From the NCBI GenBank assembly GCA_019873625.1, contig JAIOAW010000028.1, positions 1 through 32,962 of the forward strand: 32,962 bases of DNA, read 5' to 3'. The DNA comes from Chloroflexota bacterium. Lineage in GTDB: Bacteria > Chloroflexota > Anaerolineae > UBA1429. The notes beneath the pieces are model-generated. The model saw only the letters and a program-made list of their open reading frames with translations. It was not told where the DNA came from and searched no databases. Position numbers and translations under genes: made by a program. Below are positions 16,431-23,382 of this stretch, piece by piece. Each line of letters begins with the position of its first letter. Position 1 is the stretch's first letter.

Positions 16431-17135
16431 ATGCCCTCCTTAGGCCAAACGAGGCCCTGGCTCGGCGTCGTTGCGGCGATCCTCGGCCTTTCGGTCCCCA
16501 TCATCCTGGCCGTTTCGCCGCTCTATGGGTTCATCCGCCCCGGATATGTGGAGGCGCAGTATCGGCGGCCCGCTTTTCCGCCTTCGTGGCGCTTTTCGCC
16601 CGAGGAACGCGCCCGCCTTTCGCGGCCCATCCTCCTCTACTTGCAGGGGCGCGCCACGGTCGAGGAGATGGCCGGGATGCGCACCGATTCCGGTCAAGTC
16701 GCCCTCCTCCCCGAGGAGGTCCAACACCTGGTGGATGTGCGCCGCGTGGTGGATGGCTTCTTTCTCGCCCATCGGGCGGCCTGCGCCATCGCCATCGTCG
16801 CTGGAGCCCTGTTGTGGGTTTTGGGGGCGAAACGGGCCTTTTTCCGCGCCTTGCGCGCCGGCGCCGGCGCGATGTTGGGGCTTATCTTGCTCATCCTGTT
16901 GAGCGCCCTGGTGGATTTCAACACCTTTTTCACGCGGTTTCACCAGGTCTTTTTCCGCGAGGGGTCGTGGATCTTCGCCGAGGAGGATACGCTCATCCAA
17001 CTCTATCCCCTGCCCTTCTGGGTGGATACAGTTACGAGGCTCGTGCTCGCCATCCTGGCTGAAGCGCTTATCCTCCTGATATTGGCGTGGTGGCTCGAGA
17101 GGCGCTTGCTCGGGCGAGGCACAGCGTATGATTGA
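16431..17135 (+). CDS. TIGR01906/DUF1461 membrane protein, Lit-like
   Basis: The 234-residue product has four membrane segments (about 10-30, 114-133, 140-161, 199-221) and a large loop between the first two. VQHLVDVR (97-104, with H99) and FTRFHQVFFREGSWIF (167-182, with H171) are hallmarks of the TIGR01906 family. Characterised members in Gram-positive bacteria (Lit) move a fatty acid from the lipoprotein diacylglyceryl group to the amino-terminal cysteine; two conserved histidines are required there, and H99 and H171 are the candidates here. That activity is inferred from the family. GGAGG lies before the ATG. The stop overlaps the HD-domain gene by 8 bases, so the two are coupled. Confidence 0.8.
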   Translation: MPSLGQTRPWLGVVAAILGLSVPIILAVSPLYGFIRPGYVEAQYRRPAFPPSWRFSPEERARLSRPILLYLQGRATVEEMAGMRTDSGQVALLPEEVQHLVDVRRVVDGFFLAHRAACAIAIVAGALLWVLGAKRAFFRALRAGAGAMLGLILLILLSALVDFNTFFTRFHQVFFREGSWIFAEEDTLIQLYPLPFWVDTVTRLVLAILAEALILLILAWWLERRLLGRGTAYD

Positions 17136-17766
17136 CGTCGAAACGGCCCGCCGCTATTACCAGGAGAGCGATTCTGCCCACGGCTTTGAGCACGTCCTGC
17201 GGGTGTGGCGGTTGGCTCAGCGCCTCGGCCCGCCGGAGGGCGCGGATATGGAGATCCTCCAGGCCGCCGCCCTCTTGCACGATGTAGGGCGCCCCGAGGA
17301 GGCGCGCACGGGGCGCTCGCACGCCGAAATCGGCGCGGAATGGGTGCGGCGCATTTTGGCGGGGCACCCGCCGGAAAAGGTCGAGGCCGTGGCGCGCGCC
17401 ATCCTCCAACACCGCTTTCGCGGCGGGGCCGCGCCAGAGGCGGTGGAGGCGCGCGTCTTGCACGATGCGGACAAATTGGATGCCCTCGGGGCCATCGGCA
17501 TCGCGCGGGCCTATGCCATCGCCGGCGCCTACCGCCAGCGCCTGTGGGCCGAGGTGCATGCGGACTATGCCGAGCGCCCGCCCGCCGAGGGGCAGAACGA
17601 TTTGGCCTCTTCGGAGCACACGCCCGTCCACGAATATCTATTCAAACTGCGCAAACTCGCCGGGCAAATGTACACCTCGGCGGGGCGCCGCATGGCGGAG
17701 GAGAGGGCGGCCTATATGGCGGCCTTTTTCGAACGTTTGGCGCGCGAGGTCGCAGGGGAAATCTAG
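17128..17766 (+). CDS. HD-domain phosphohydrolase
   Basis: The 212-residue cytoplasmic protein has an HD metal-binding constellation: H22 (HGFEHVLRV), H51-D52 (LLHDVGR), H95 (ILQHRF), and D113 and D115 in LHDADKLDALG (111-121). The last motif is typical of YedJ-like HD hydrolases that act on nucleotides or other phosphoesters; the substrate is not known. The domain takes up about residues 15-150. A mixed helical tail containing YLFKLRKLAGQMYTSAGR follows, as in relatives. The ATG lies inside the end of the DUF1461 gene. The TAG stop overlaps the TAG stop of the convergent Rrf2 gene (CTAG), leaving no space for a terminator between them. Confidence 0.9.
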   Translation: MIDVETARRYYQESDSAHGFEHVLRVWRLAQRLGPPEGADMEILQAAALLHDVGRPEEARTGRSHAEIGAEWVRRILAGHPPEKVEAVARAILQHRFRGGAAPEAVEARVLHDADKLDALGAIGIARAYAIAGAYRQRLWAEVHADYAERPPAEGQNDLASSEHTPVHEYLFKLRKLAGQMYTSAGRRMAEERAAYMAAFFERLAREVAGEI

Positions 17767-18206
17767 CCTTCTTTGTGAAGCGCCGCGACGTTTTCTTTTT
17801 CTCGCGCCGCCAACTGCGCAAAGGAGGTCTTGGCGAGGGTTTCGAGGATCATATCGCGGACGCCGAGCCACGTCTGCCGCACGGGGCAGTACTCACCAAA
17901 GGGGCAATCGTTCACCACGCCCTCTTGCGAGCACGACGTGGGCGATACGGGGCCTTCGAGCACGGCGACCGCATCGGCCAGGGTGATCTGCTCCGGAGGC
18001 CGGGCCAGCATATGCCCGCCCTGCGGCCCACGGCGGCTCTTGATGAGGCCGGCCTTGCGCAGAGTGATGAGCAATTGGTAGAGATAGTTCTCGGGGATAT
18101 TGCGGGCGGCGGCGATCTGCGCGCTCTGAATATAGCCCTCATGGTAACGCTGGGTGAGTTCCATCAGCGCGCGGATGCCATATTCGCCTTTAGTAGAAAT
18201 CCTCAT
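17763..18206 (-). CDS. Rrf2-family transcriptional regulator
   Basis: Rrf2 proteins such as IscR, NsrR and CymR are dimeric winged-helix regulators, many sensing redox state or NO through an Fe-S cluster. The 147-residue product begins MRISTKGEYGIRALMEL, the family start, with the DNA-reading helix around IPENYLYQLLITLRKAGL (37-54) and the wing SRRGPQGGH (57-65). Cysteines C92, C101 and C107 (spacing C-x8-C-x5-C) resemble the three cluster cysteines of IscR/NsrR, so a [2Fe-2S] or [4Fe-4S] cluster is plausible. A near-perfect promoter lies upstream, back to back with that of the DUF362 gene. Autoregulation and control of that gene are inferred. No isc or suf genes are nearby. Confidence 0.92.
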   Translation of the reverse strand: MRISTKGEYGIRALMELTQRYHEGYIQSAQIAAARNIPENYLYQLLITLRKAGLIKSRRGPQGGHMLARPPEQITLADAVAVLEGPVSPTSCSQEGVVNDCPFGEYCPVRQTWLGVRDMILETLAKTSFAQLAAREKENVAALHKEG

Positions 18207-18232
18207 CGGGAACCTCGGGGCATACTGACCTT

Positions 18233-18284
18233 TTCAATCAACTTACTTGAATTATAGAACATCCCAATAGGCTGTCAACATCCC
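18233..18284. repeat. Operator-like repeats at the Rrf2/DUF362 divergent promoters
   Basis: On the minus strand GGGATGTT occurs twice, 19 bp apart (18284-18277 and 18265-18258). One copy overlaps the Rrf2 -35 and lies between the two divergent -35 boxes; the other is in the Rrf2 spacer. An inverted repeat TTCAA-N9-TTGAA (18233-18251) covers the predicted Rrf2 start point. These are candidate binding sites, with Rrf2 itself the obvious candidate. Confidence 0.45.
18251..18278 (-). promoter_or_regulatory. Promoter of the Rrf2 gene
   Basis: On the minus strand a perfect TTGACA (18278-18273) and perfect TATAAT (18256-18251) are separated by 16 bp. Predicted start is near 18244, about 38 nt before the ATG. 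Such a strong promoter commonly needs repression. Confidence 0.75.
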
Positions 18285-18288
18285 GATT

Positions 18289-18316
18289 TTGACCCCTTCC
18301 CCCACTCTGCTAGAAT
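18289..18316 (+). promoter_or_regulatory. Promoter of the DUF362 gene
   Basis: TTGACC (18289-18294), 16 bp, then TAGAAT (18311-18316) preceded by TGC, giving an extended -10. The predicted start near 18323 is about 42 nt before the ATG. The two divergent -35 boxes are only 10 bp apart. Confidence 0.65.
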
Positions 18317-18364
18317 GGCACACAAGCGCTCGAAAAGGATGCATCAGAGAGTAAGGGAGGCCCT

Positions 18365-19468
18365 ATGTCAGCGCGCGCCAAGGTCGCCATTTTGAGGACG
18401 ACGCCCGAAACGGTCTTGGACGATTACGATCGGCTCTTGGCCCTGGCCGAGGTGGAGCGATATTTGCCCCAGGGCAAGACGGTCATCCTTAAAGATAACA
18501 TCTCGTGGCACTATCCCTTCCCCAGCGCGAACACCACGCCGTGGCAACTCGAGGGGACCATCTTGGCGCTTGCCAAGCGGGGCTATGAGCAGGTCTGCGT
18601 CCAGAACAAGACGGTGGTCATCAACACCTTCAAGGGCGAGGACCTGAACAACTATGTGCCCATCTTCCGGCGCTACAATATCCCCGTCCTCTACAACTTT
18701 CGCGATGAGGATATGGCTTGGATACCCTATGAGCCGAAAAAGCCCACGCGCGTCCTGAACCGCATCTACCCCGAGGGCATCCGCCTGCCCGACTACTTTT
18801 TCGATAAGAGCATCGTCCATCTCCCCACGGTCAAATGCCACATCTATACCACGACGACGGGCGCGATGAAGAACGCCTTCGGCGGCCTTTTGAACACCAA
18901 ACGGCACTACACGCACTCGTGGATCCACGAGACGTTGGTGGACCTTTTGCGCATCCAATACGAGATTCACACTGGCGTGTTCGCCGTGATGGATGGCACC
19001 ACGGCCGGCAATGGCACCGGCCCCCGCATTATGAAGCCCGAGGTCAAGAACGTCATCCTGGCCAGCGGCGACCAAGTGGCCATTGATGCCATCGCCGCCA
19101 AGATGATGGGGTTTGACCCTATGAGCATCGGCTACATCCGCATGGCGCACGAAGAGGGCCTGGGCGTGGGCGACCCGCGCGAAATCGAGGTGGTGGGCGA
19201 TGACCTCTCGAATGAGAACTGGCACTTTCACATCGGCGTGAACTTTCACCGCGTGCTGGGTTGGCTCTCGTGGTTCGGCCCGACCAAGGTCCTTCAGAAA
19301 CTCTTGTTCCACACGCCGTTCGTGCATGTGGCCGCCTTCATCTCCGAGGCCTATCATGACTATTACCGCTGGCCCTTGATCGAACGGCGCATCTACGAGC
19401 ATTGGCGGGCCACAACCCCTTGGGGGCAACTCTTTTCTCGCTACCTGGCCGAAGGGCACCTGCGCTGA
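18365..19468 (+). CDS. DUF362 domain-containing protein
   Basis: The 367-residue product matches DUF362, a family of uncharacterised proteins often linked to Fe-S proteins. The recognisable core is LPTVKCHIYTTTTGAMKNAFGG (about 154-175) with FAVMDGTTAGNGTGP and LASGDQVAIDAIAAKMMG downstream. Many DUF362 proteins carry a C-terminal 2[4Fe-4S] ferredoxin domain; this one does not. Only two cysteines are seen, near residues 77 and 157. No signal peptide or clear membrane segment is visible. GGGAGG sits about 6 nt before the ATG. It is a single-gene unit with its own promoter, divergent from the Rrf2 gene, and closed by a strong terminator. Function unknown. Confidence 0.87.
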   Translation: MSARAKVAILRTTPETVLDDYDRLLALAEVERYLPQGKTVILKDNISWHYPFPSANTTPWQLEGTILALAKRGYEQVCVQNKTVVINTFKGEDLNNYVPIFRRYNIPVLYNFRDEDMAWIPYEPKKPTRVLNRIYPEGIRLPDYFFDKSIVHLPTVKCHIYTTTTGAMKNAFGGLLNTKRHYTHSWIHETLVDLLRIQYEIHTGVFAVMDGTTAGNGTGPRIMKPEVKNVILASGDQVAIDAIAAKMMGFDPMSIGYIRMAHEEGLGVGDPREIEVVGDDLSNENWHFHIGVNFHRVLGWLSWFGPTKVLQKLLFHTPFVHVAAFISEAYHDYYRWPLIERRIYEHWRATTPWGQLFSRYLAEGHLR

Positions 19469-19471
19469 ACG

Positions 19472-19505
19472 AAAGGCCCCGCCGTGGATTGCGGCGGGGC
19501 CTTTT
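19472..19505. terminator. Bidirectional terminator between DUF362 and pyrG
   Basis: AAAGGCCCCGCCG (19472-19484) and CGGCGGGGCCTTT (19492-19504) form a perfect 13-bp stem with a 7-nt loop. The TTTT on the plus strand and the CCTTTCG tail on the minus strand allow use from either side, serving the two convergent genes. Confidence 0.9.
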
Positions 19506-19536
19506 GGTGTTCGCCGAATGGGGCGCGGCCAAGGGG

Positions 19537-21138
19537 CTAACGGCGGCGGCGCAGGGCCGCGCCGATGAACTCTCGGAAGAGCGGATGCGGCGCGTTGGGG
19601 CGTGAGTTGAACTCGGGGTGGAACTGGCTTCCCACCATCCAAGGGTGGTCGCGCAGTTCGGCGATCTCCACCAGCAGCCCATCGGGCGAGGTGCCGCTCC
19701 ACACCAGGCCTGCCTCGGCCAGGCGTTGGCGATAGGCGTTATTGATCTCATACCGATGGCGGTGCCGCTCGTTGACCATAGTGACCCCATAGGCCTGATG
19801 CGCCTTGGTGCCCTCGATGATTCGGCAGGGATAGTTGCCCAGGCGCATCGTGCCGCCCAAATCGCGGATGTTGCGCTGCTCGAGCATCAGGTCAATGACC
19901 GGCGCTGTGGTATGGGGGTCAAACTCGGAACTGTTGGCGCGTTCATCGCCCAGGGCCTCGCGCGCAAAGTCTATGATCATCACCTGTAGGCCCAGGCACA
20001 ACCCCAAATACGGGATCTGCCGCGTACGGGCCAAATGCGCCGCCCGAATCTTGCCCTCGATGCCGCGCGAGCCGAACCCGCCTGGCACCACGATGCCGTC
20101 GGCCTGCAAAAGGCGCTCATCCTCCTCGCCCCGTTCCACGGCCTCGGCATCCACCCAATCCAACACCAGACGGCTGTTGTGATAGGCCGCGGCGTGCACC
20201 AGGGCCTCGCGCACGCTGAGGTAGGCATCGTGCAATCCGACATATTTGCCCACCAGGGCGATGCGCACCTCATATTCCGGCTGCTGCAAGCGGTGCACGA
20301 GGTCTCGCCAGTCATCCAAATCGGCCTTGAGGGGCGGGAACCCCAGCCGCCGCATAAGGTAATCTCCTAAACCATAGTCTTCTAGGATGAGCGGCACCTG
20401 ATAGATGCAATCCGCCGTTTCGATGGGGATGACGGCCTCGCGATCCACGTCGCCAAAGAGGGCGATCTTGTCGAGCAAATCGGGCGTGATGGGATAATCG
20501 GCTCGGCAGGCCAACACATCCGGATGGATGCCGATGCTCCGCAACTCGCGCACGCTGTGCTGGGTGGGCTTGGTCTTGAGTTCGCCCGTGGCCTTGATGT
20601 ACGGCAGGAGCGTGACGTGGACGTAGCAGGTGTTCTGGTAACCCTCGTCTTTGCGCATCTGCCGGATGGCCTCGAGGAAGGGCAGGCTCTCGATATCGCC
20701 CACCGTGCCGCCAATTTCTACGATAACCACATCGGCGCCGCTTTCTTGCGCCACCAGGCGGATGCGGCGCTTGATCTCATCGGTAATATGCGGGATGACC
20801 TGCACCGTGCCGCCCAAAAAGTCGCCGTGGCGCTCGCGGGCGATGATCTCAGCATAGATTTGGCCGGTGGTTACGTTGGCGTGCCGCGAAAGCGAGACCC
20901 CTGTGAAGCGCTCATAATGGCCTAGGTCGAGATCTGTCTCGGTGCCATCTTCGAGGACGTACACCTCGCCGTGCTGGAACGGTGACATCGTGCCGGGGTC
21001 TACGTTGAGGTAAGGGTCCAATTTTTGGATGACGACGCTCAACCCGCGCGATTTGAGGATGCGCCCAATCGAAGCGGCCGTAACGCCCTTCCCCAAAGAT
21101 GAAACGACGCCGCCTGTGCAAAAAATATAACGGGTCAT
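19537..21138 (-). CDS. pyrG: CTP synthase
   Basis: PyrG aminates UTP to CTP using ATP and glutamine, the last step of de novo pyrimidine nucleotide synthesis. The 533-residue product has both expected domains. The amidoligase (1 to about 265) opens with [17 protein letters not shown] (7-23), including the P-loop. The glutamine amidotransferase (about 290-530) has PGGFGSRG, the nucleophile C381 in GLCLGLQ, and H507/E509 in QFHPEF. The frame extends 15 codons upstream, but ATG at 21138 has GGGAGG about 7 nt upstream and gives the normal MTRYIF start. It is a single-gene unit facing the DUF362 terminator, divergent from the ferredoxin gene. Confidence 0.98.
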   Translation of the reverse strand: MTRYIFCTGGVVSSLGKGVTAASIGRILKSRGLSVVIQKLDPYLNVDPGTMSPFQHGEVYVLEDGTETDLDLGHYERFTGVSLSRHANVTTGQIYAEIIARERHGDFLGGTVQVIPHITDEIKRRIRLVAQESGADVVIVEIGGTVGDIESLPFLEAIRQMRKDEGYQNTCYVHVTLLPYIKATGELKTKPTQHSVRELRSIGIHPDVLACRADYPITPDLLDKIALFGDVDREAVIPIETADCIYQVPLILEDYGLGDYLMRRLGFPPLKADLDDWRDLVHRLQQPEYEVRIALVGKYVGLHDAYLSVREALVHAAAYHNSRLVLDWVDAEAVERGEEDERLLQADGIVVPGGFGSRGIEGKIRAAHLARTRQIPYLGLCLGLQVMIIDFAREALGDERANSSEFDPHTTAPVIDLMLEQRNIRDLGGTMRLGNYPCRIIEGTKAHQAYGVTMVNERHRHRYEINNAYRQRLAEAGLVWSGTSPDGLLVEIAELRDHPWMVGSQFHPEFNSRPNAPHPLFREFIGAALRRRR

Positions 21139-21183
21139 ATGTGCCCTCCCAAGGATCGTGGGGCACTTACGGCCCGGGAACAT

Positions 21184-21212
21184 AGTATAGCCGGAGCATT
21201 CCCGGTGCGCAA
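21184..21212 (-). promoter_or_regulatory. Promoter of pyrG
   Basis: On the minus strand, TTGCGC (21212-21207), a 17-bp spacer and TATACT (21189-21184). The predicted start near 21177 gives a leader of about 40 nt. I see no CTP-attenuation terminator in it. Confidence 0.5.
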
Positions 21213-21271
21213 ATCATCCAAAGCGCGCTACGCCTTGGGCCAAAAGGGCTGGGGTTTCCCCTCACCCTCAC

Positions 21272-21299
21272 TTGACACCTCGCCTTAGGCGCTTATACT
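21272..21299 (+). promoter_or_regulatory. Promoter of the ferredoxin gene with small palindrome in spacer
   Basis: Perfect TTGACA (21272-21277), 16 bp, TATACT (21294-21299). The spacer contains the 11-bp palindrome CGCCTTAGGCG (21281-21291), a possible operator. The start near 21306 gives a leader of about 55 nt. Confidence 0.7.
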
Positions 21300-21360
21300 G
21301 TGAGCCAGCATCGGCCGGGTACGCTGACCTGCAAACGACTACCTGAAGGAGGACCCCACT

Positions 21361-21624
21361 ATGGCTTTCAAGATCAGTGACGAATGCATCGCCTGCGGCT
21401 CCTGCGAATCGGAATGCCCCAACGAGGCGATTTCGCCGGGGGATGGCATCTATGTGATTGACCCCGACAAGTGCACGGAATGCGTCGGCTTTTACGATAC
21501 GCAGCAGTGCCTGGATGTCTGCCCCGTGGAGGCGCCCGGCCCGGATCCGGATCGCCGCGAGACGCGCGAGCAGTTGTTGGAAAAGTTTGCCCGGCTCCAC
21601 CCCGGCAAGACGCCGGTGCTCTAG
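21361..21624 (+). CDS. 2[4Fe-4S] ferredoxin, Alvin/YfhL type
   Basis: The 87-residue product is a small cytoplasmic electron carrier with two [4Fe-4S] clusters. The first cysteine set is C9, C12, C15, C19 (CIACGSCESECP). The second is C38, C41, C50, C54, where the insertion of eight residues between C41 and C50 is the mark of the Allochromatium-vinosum/YfhL-type ferredoxins, known for unusually low and split reduction potentials. A short C-terminal helix (about 66-80) is also usual for this group. GAAGGAGGA lies about 8 nt before the ATG. It is a single-gene unit under a strong promoter; its redox partner is not evident nearby. Confidence 0.95.
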   Translation: MAFKISDECIACGSCESECPNEAISPGDGIYVIDPDKCTECVGFYDTQQCLDVCPVEAPGPDPDRRETREQLLEKFARLHPGKTPVL

Positions 21625-21631
21625 GCGAATC

Positions 21632-21717
21632 GCTCGCATAGCGAGCCAAATGCCCATAAGGCGGTAAAAGGAAGAGGGGATCAGCCGCATAGGACGTATG
21701 CTGATCCCCTCGGTGTT
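21632..21717. terminator. Hairpins between the ferredoxin and HTH genes
   Basis: A perfect 12-bp inverted repeat, GAGGGGATCAGC (21674-21685) with GCTGATCCCCTC (21700-21711), has a 14-nt loop. It is followed by GGTGTTTCT on plus and TTCCTTTT on minus, so it could end both convergent transcripts. A smaller hairpin GCTCGC-ATA-GCGAGC (21632-21646) lies just after the ferredoxin stop. T-tracts are weak. Confidence 0.6.
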
Positions 21718-21740
21718 TCTAGCTAGGGCGTTCGGCCGGA

Positions 21741-21956
21741 TTACTCTTCTGAGCCGGCAGATTGCTCCCAGCGGAGATGCTGCTCGAGCCAATCATCGAG
21801 ATCGGCGCGTCGGAACCTCCACGTGCGCCCGATCTTGATCGCGGGAATCTTGCCATCTTGCGCCCAGGAATAGATGGTGGATTCCTTCAATTGCAGGTAC
21901 TGAGCCACCTGCTTGACGGTGAGAAGCGTCTCTTTCATTCCGGTTTCCTCGGCCAT
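21741..21956 (-). CDS. Excisionase-family helix-turn-helix DNA-binding protein
   Basis: The 71-residue protein is almost entirely one MerR-like/excisionase helix-turn-helix domain: LLTVKQVAQYLQLKESTIY (11-29), followed by the wing GKIPAIKIGRTWRFRRADLDDWL (35-57). Such stand-alone domains are annotated as excisionase family but also occur as orphan chromosomal regulators. No integrase, attachment-site repeats or phage genes are nearby, so a regulatory role is likelier than excision; its target is unknown. Two starts are possible: ATG at 21956 with GGGGGG about 7 nt upstream, or ATG at 21938 with GAGG. The first is used here. It has its own promoter and is divergent from the glycosyltransferase gene. 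Confidence 0.88.
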   Translation of the reverse strand: MAEETGMKETLLTVKQVAQYLQLKESTIYSWAQDGKIPAIKIGRTWRFRRADLDDWLEQHLRWEQSAGSEE

Positions 21957-22206
21957 CTTTTAACCCCCCTTTCTTGCGATGGCGCGTTCGGCTTGCTGCC
22001 GTGCAATGGGCGAACCCACAACGCGCGGCTTTGCCCGTTTGAGCAAAAGTCTAAAAGATTCTACAATAATGGCGCGATAAAGTCAAATGCATATCTTGAA
22101 ATTCCGCGATAAGATGGCCTTTTTCGCTCAAGGGTGCACCAAGCAAGTATTTCGCGCCGCTTTGATGCAGAAAAACCCAAGGCATTTCACCTCGTAAAGG
22201 GGGCCG
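21957..22206. other. Divergent region between HTH gene and glycosyltransferase gene
   Basis: This 250-bp stretch is lower in GC than its surroundings. It holds a long leader and a clear promoter for the HTH gene, but I found no convincing promoter for the rightward glycosyltransferase gene. No repeat or RNA gene is evident. Confidence 0.5.
22058..22086 (-). promoter_or_regulatory. Promoter of the HTH-protein gene
   Basis: On the minus strand TTGACT (22086-22081) and TAGAAT (22063-22058), 17 bp apart, each match consensus at five of six positions. The predicted start near 22051 leaves a leader of about 95 nt, long for this window. Confidence 0.65.
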
Positions 22207-23316
22207 ATGCACATCCTGCACCTCTACAAAAACTATTGGCCCATCGTGGGGGGCATCGAGAATCACGTGCGGCTTCTCGCTGAGGAGCAAGCGAAGGCGG
22301 GGCACCGCGTCACGGTCTTGGTGGTGAACACGGCGCCTCGTACCGAGGTGGAGGAGATGAACGGCGTCCAAGTCATCAAGGCGGCCAGGGTGGCAACGGT
22401 TGCCTCCACGCCCATCAGCGCGATGCTCCCCTTGTGGCTGCGCCGCTTGCGGCCCGATGTGGCGCATTTGCACTTCCCCTACCCCCTTGGCGAGGTGGCG
22501 CAACTCTTTTTGGGGCGGGCCAAGGCGACCGTGCTCACCTACCATAGCGACATCATCCGCCAAAAGGTGCTCCTGCGCTTCTATCGGCCGCTTATGGAGC
22601 GCGTTTTGGGGGCCGTTCAACGCATCATCGTCACCAGCCCGCAATATGCCGCCTCCTCCGTGGTGCTTCAGCGCTTCCGCTCCAAATGCGTTGTGATCCC
22701 TTTCGGTATCGCGCAAGAGCGCTTCCGCGCCTTCGATGCCGCAGGGCGCCAGACCATCCTCGAGCGATACGGCCCGGAGCCGCTCATCCTTTTCGTGGGG
22801 GTGCTCCGTTACTACAAGGGGCTGACCTACCTCCTGCAAGCGATGCCGGAGATCAAAGCGCGGCTCCTCATCGTGGGCGACGGGCCGATGGCCCTTGCGC
22901 TTCGTGAACAGGCCCAAAGGCTCGGGCTGGAGGGTAAGGTCGTCTTCGTGGGGCGCGTGGAAGATGAGGCCCTGCCGGCCTATTACCAAGCCGCGCGGGC
23001 CTTCGTCCTACCCGCCTGCGAACGAAGCGAGGCCTTTGGCCTCGTCCTGCTCGAGGCCCTAGCCGCCGGCGTACCCATCGTGAGCACCGAACTGGGCACC
23101 GGGACGAGTTATGTCAACTCAAATGGCGAGAGTGGCCTCGTCGTGCCCCCGCGAGACCCCTCGGCCTTGGCCGAGGCCCTCAATCGCCTCATCGAAGACC
23201 AAGCCCTTCATGCGCGCCTCGCCGAGGGCGCGCGCCGGCGCGCCGCCCTCTTTGAGGCAGAGCGGATGCTTGCCCAAATCGAAACCCTCTACCGCGAGGT
23301 GCTCGCCCAAGCCTAG
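22207..23316 (+). CDS. GT4-family glycosyltransferase
   Basis: The 369-residue product is a retaining, GT-B-fold glycosyltransferase that would transfer a sugar from a nucleotide-sugar donor during envelope polysaccharide or glycolipid synthesis. The N-terminal acceptor domain starts MHILHLYKNYWPIVGGIENH (glycine-rich loop at 14-16), with H113 in TYHSD. The C-terminal donor domain has GVLRYYKGL (198-206), the LLIVGDGP strand and the EX7E motif E275...E283. There is no signal peptide, and the protein is probably peripheral at the inner membrane. AAAGGGGG precedes the ATG. It lies 66 bp before the O-antigen-ligase-like gene and near a WecA/TagO-like gene, which supports a polysaccharide role; sugar specificity cannot be inferred. 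Confidence 0.92.
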   Translation: MHILHLYKNYWPIVGGIENHVRLLAEEQAKAGHRVTVLVVNTAPRTEVEEMNGVQVIKAARVATVASTPISAMLPLWLRRLRPDVAHLHFPYPLGEVAQLFLGRAKATVLTYHSDIIRQKVLLRFYRPLMERVLGAVQRIIVTSPQYAASSVVLQRFRSKCVVIPFGIAQERFRAFDAAGRQTILERYGPEPLILFVGVLRYYKGLTYLLQAMPEIKARLLIVGDGPMALALREQAQRLGLEGKVVFVGRVEDEALPAYYQAARAFVLPACERSEAFGLVLLEALAAGVPIVSTELGTGTSYVNSNGESGLVVPPRDPSALAEALNRLIEDQALHARLAEGARRRAALFEAERMLAQIETLYREVLAQA

Positions 23317-23319
23317 CAT

Positions 23320-23348
23320 TTGCCCCTTCGCCCAGAGCGGGGTATGAT
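23320..23348 (+). promoter_or_regulatory. Promoter before the O-antigen-ligase-like gene
   Basis: TTGCCC (23320-23325), 17 bp, TATGAT (23343-23348). Predicted start is near 23355, 28 nt before the ATG. It may serve the following operon alone or supplement readthrough from the glycosyltransferase gene. Confidence 0.45.
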
Positions 23349-23382
23349 GGCGCTATACGAGGGAAGGCCCTAAGGAGCGAGA

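Noticed and set aside
18368-19702. Minus-strand frame of 444 codons
   Set aside because: It lies antisense to DUF362 and crosses the bidirectional terminator and the pyrG gene; shadow frame.
21741-21956. Mobile-element origin for the excisionase-like gene
   Set aside because: No integrase, transposase, target-site duplication or attachment repeat is visible within several kilobases.
22051-22989. Minus-strand frame of 312 codons opposite the glycosyltransferase
   Set aside because: It has no protein-like hydrophobicity or motifs and overlaps a clear GT4 gene and the HTH promoter.
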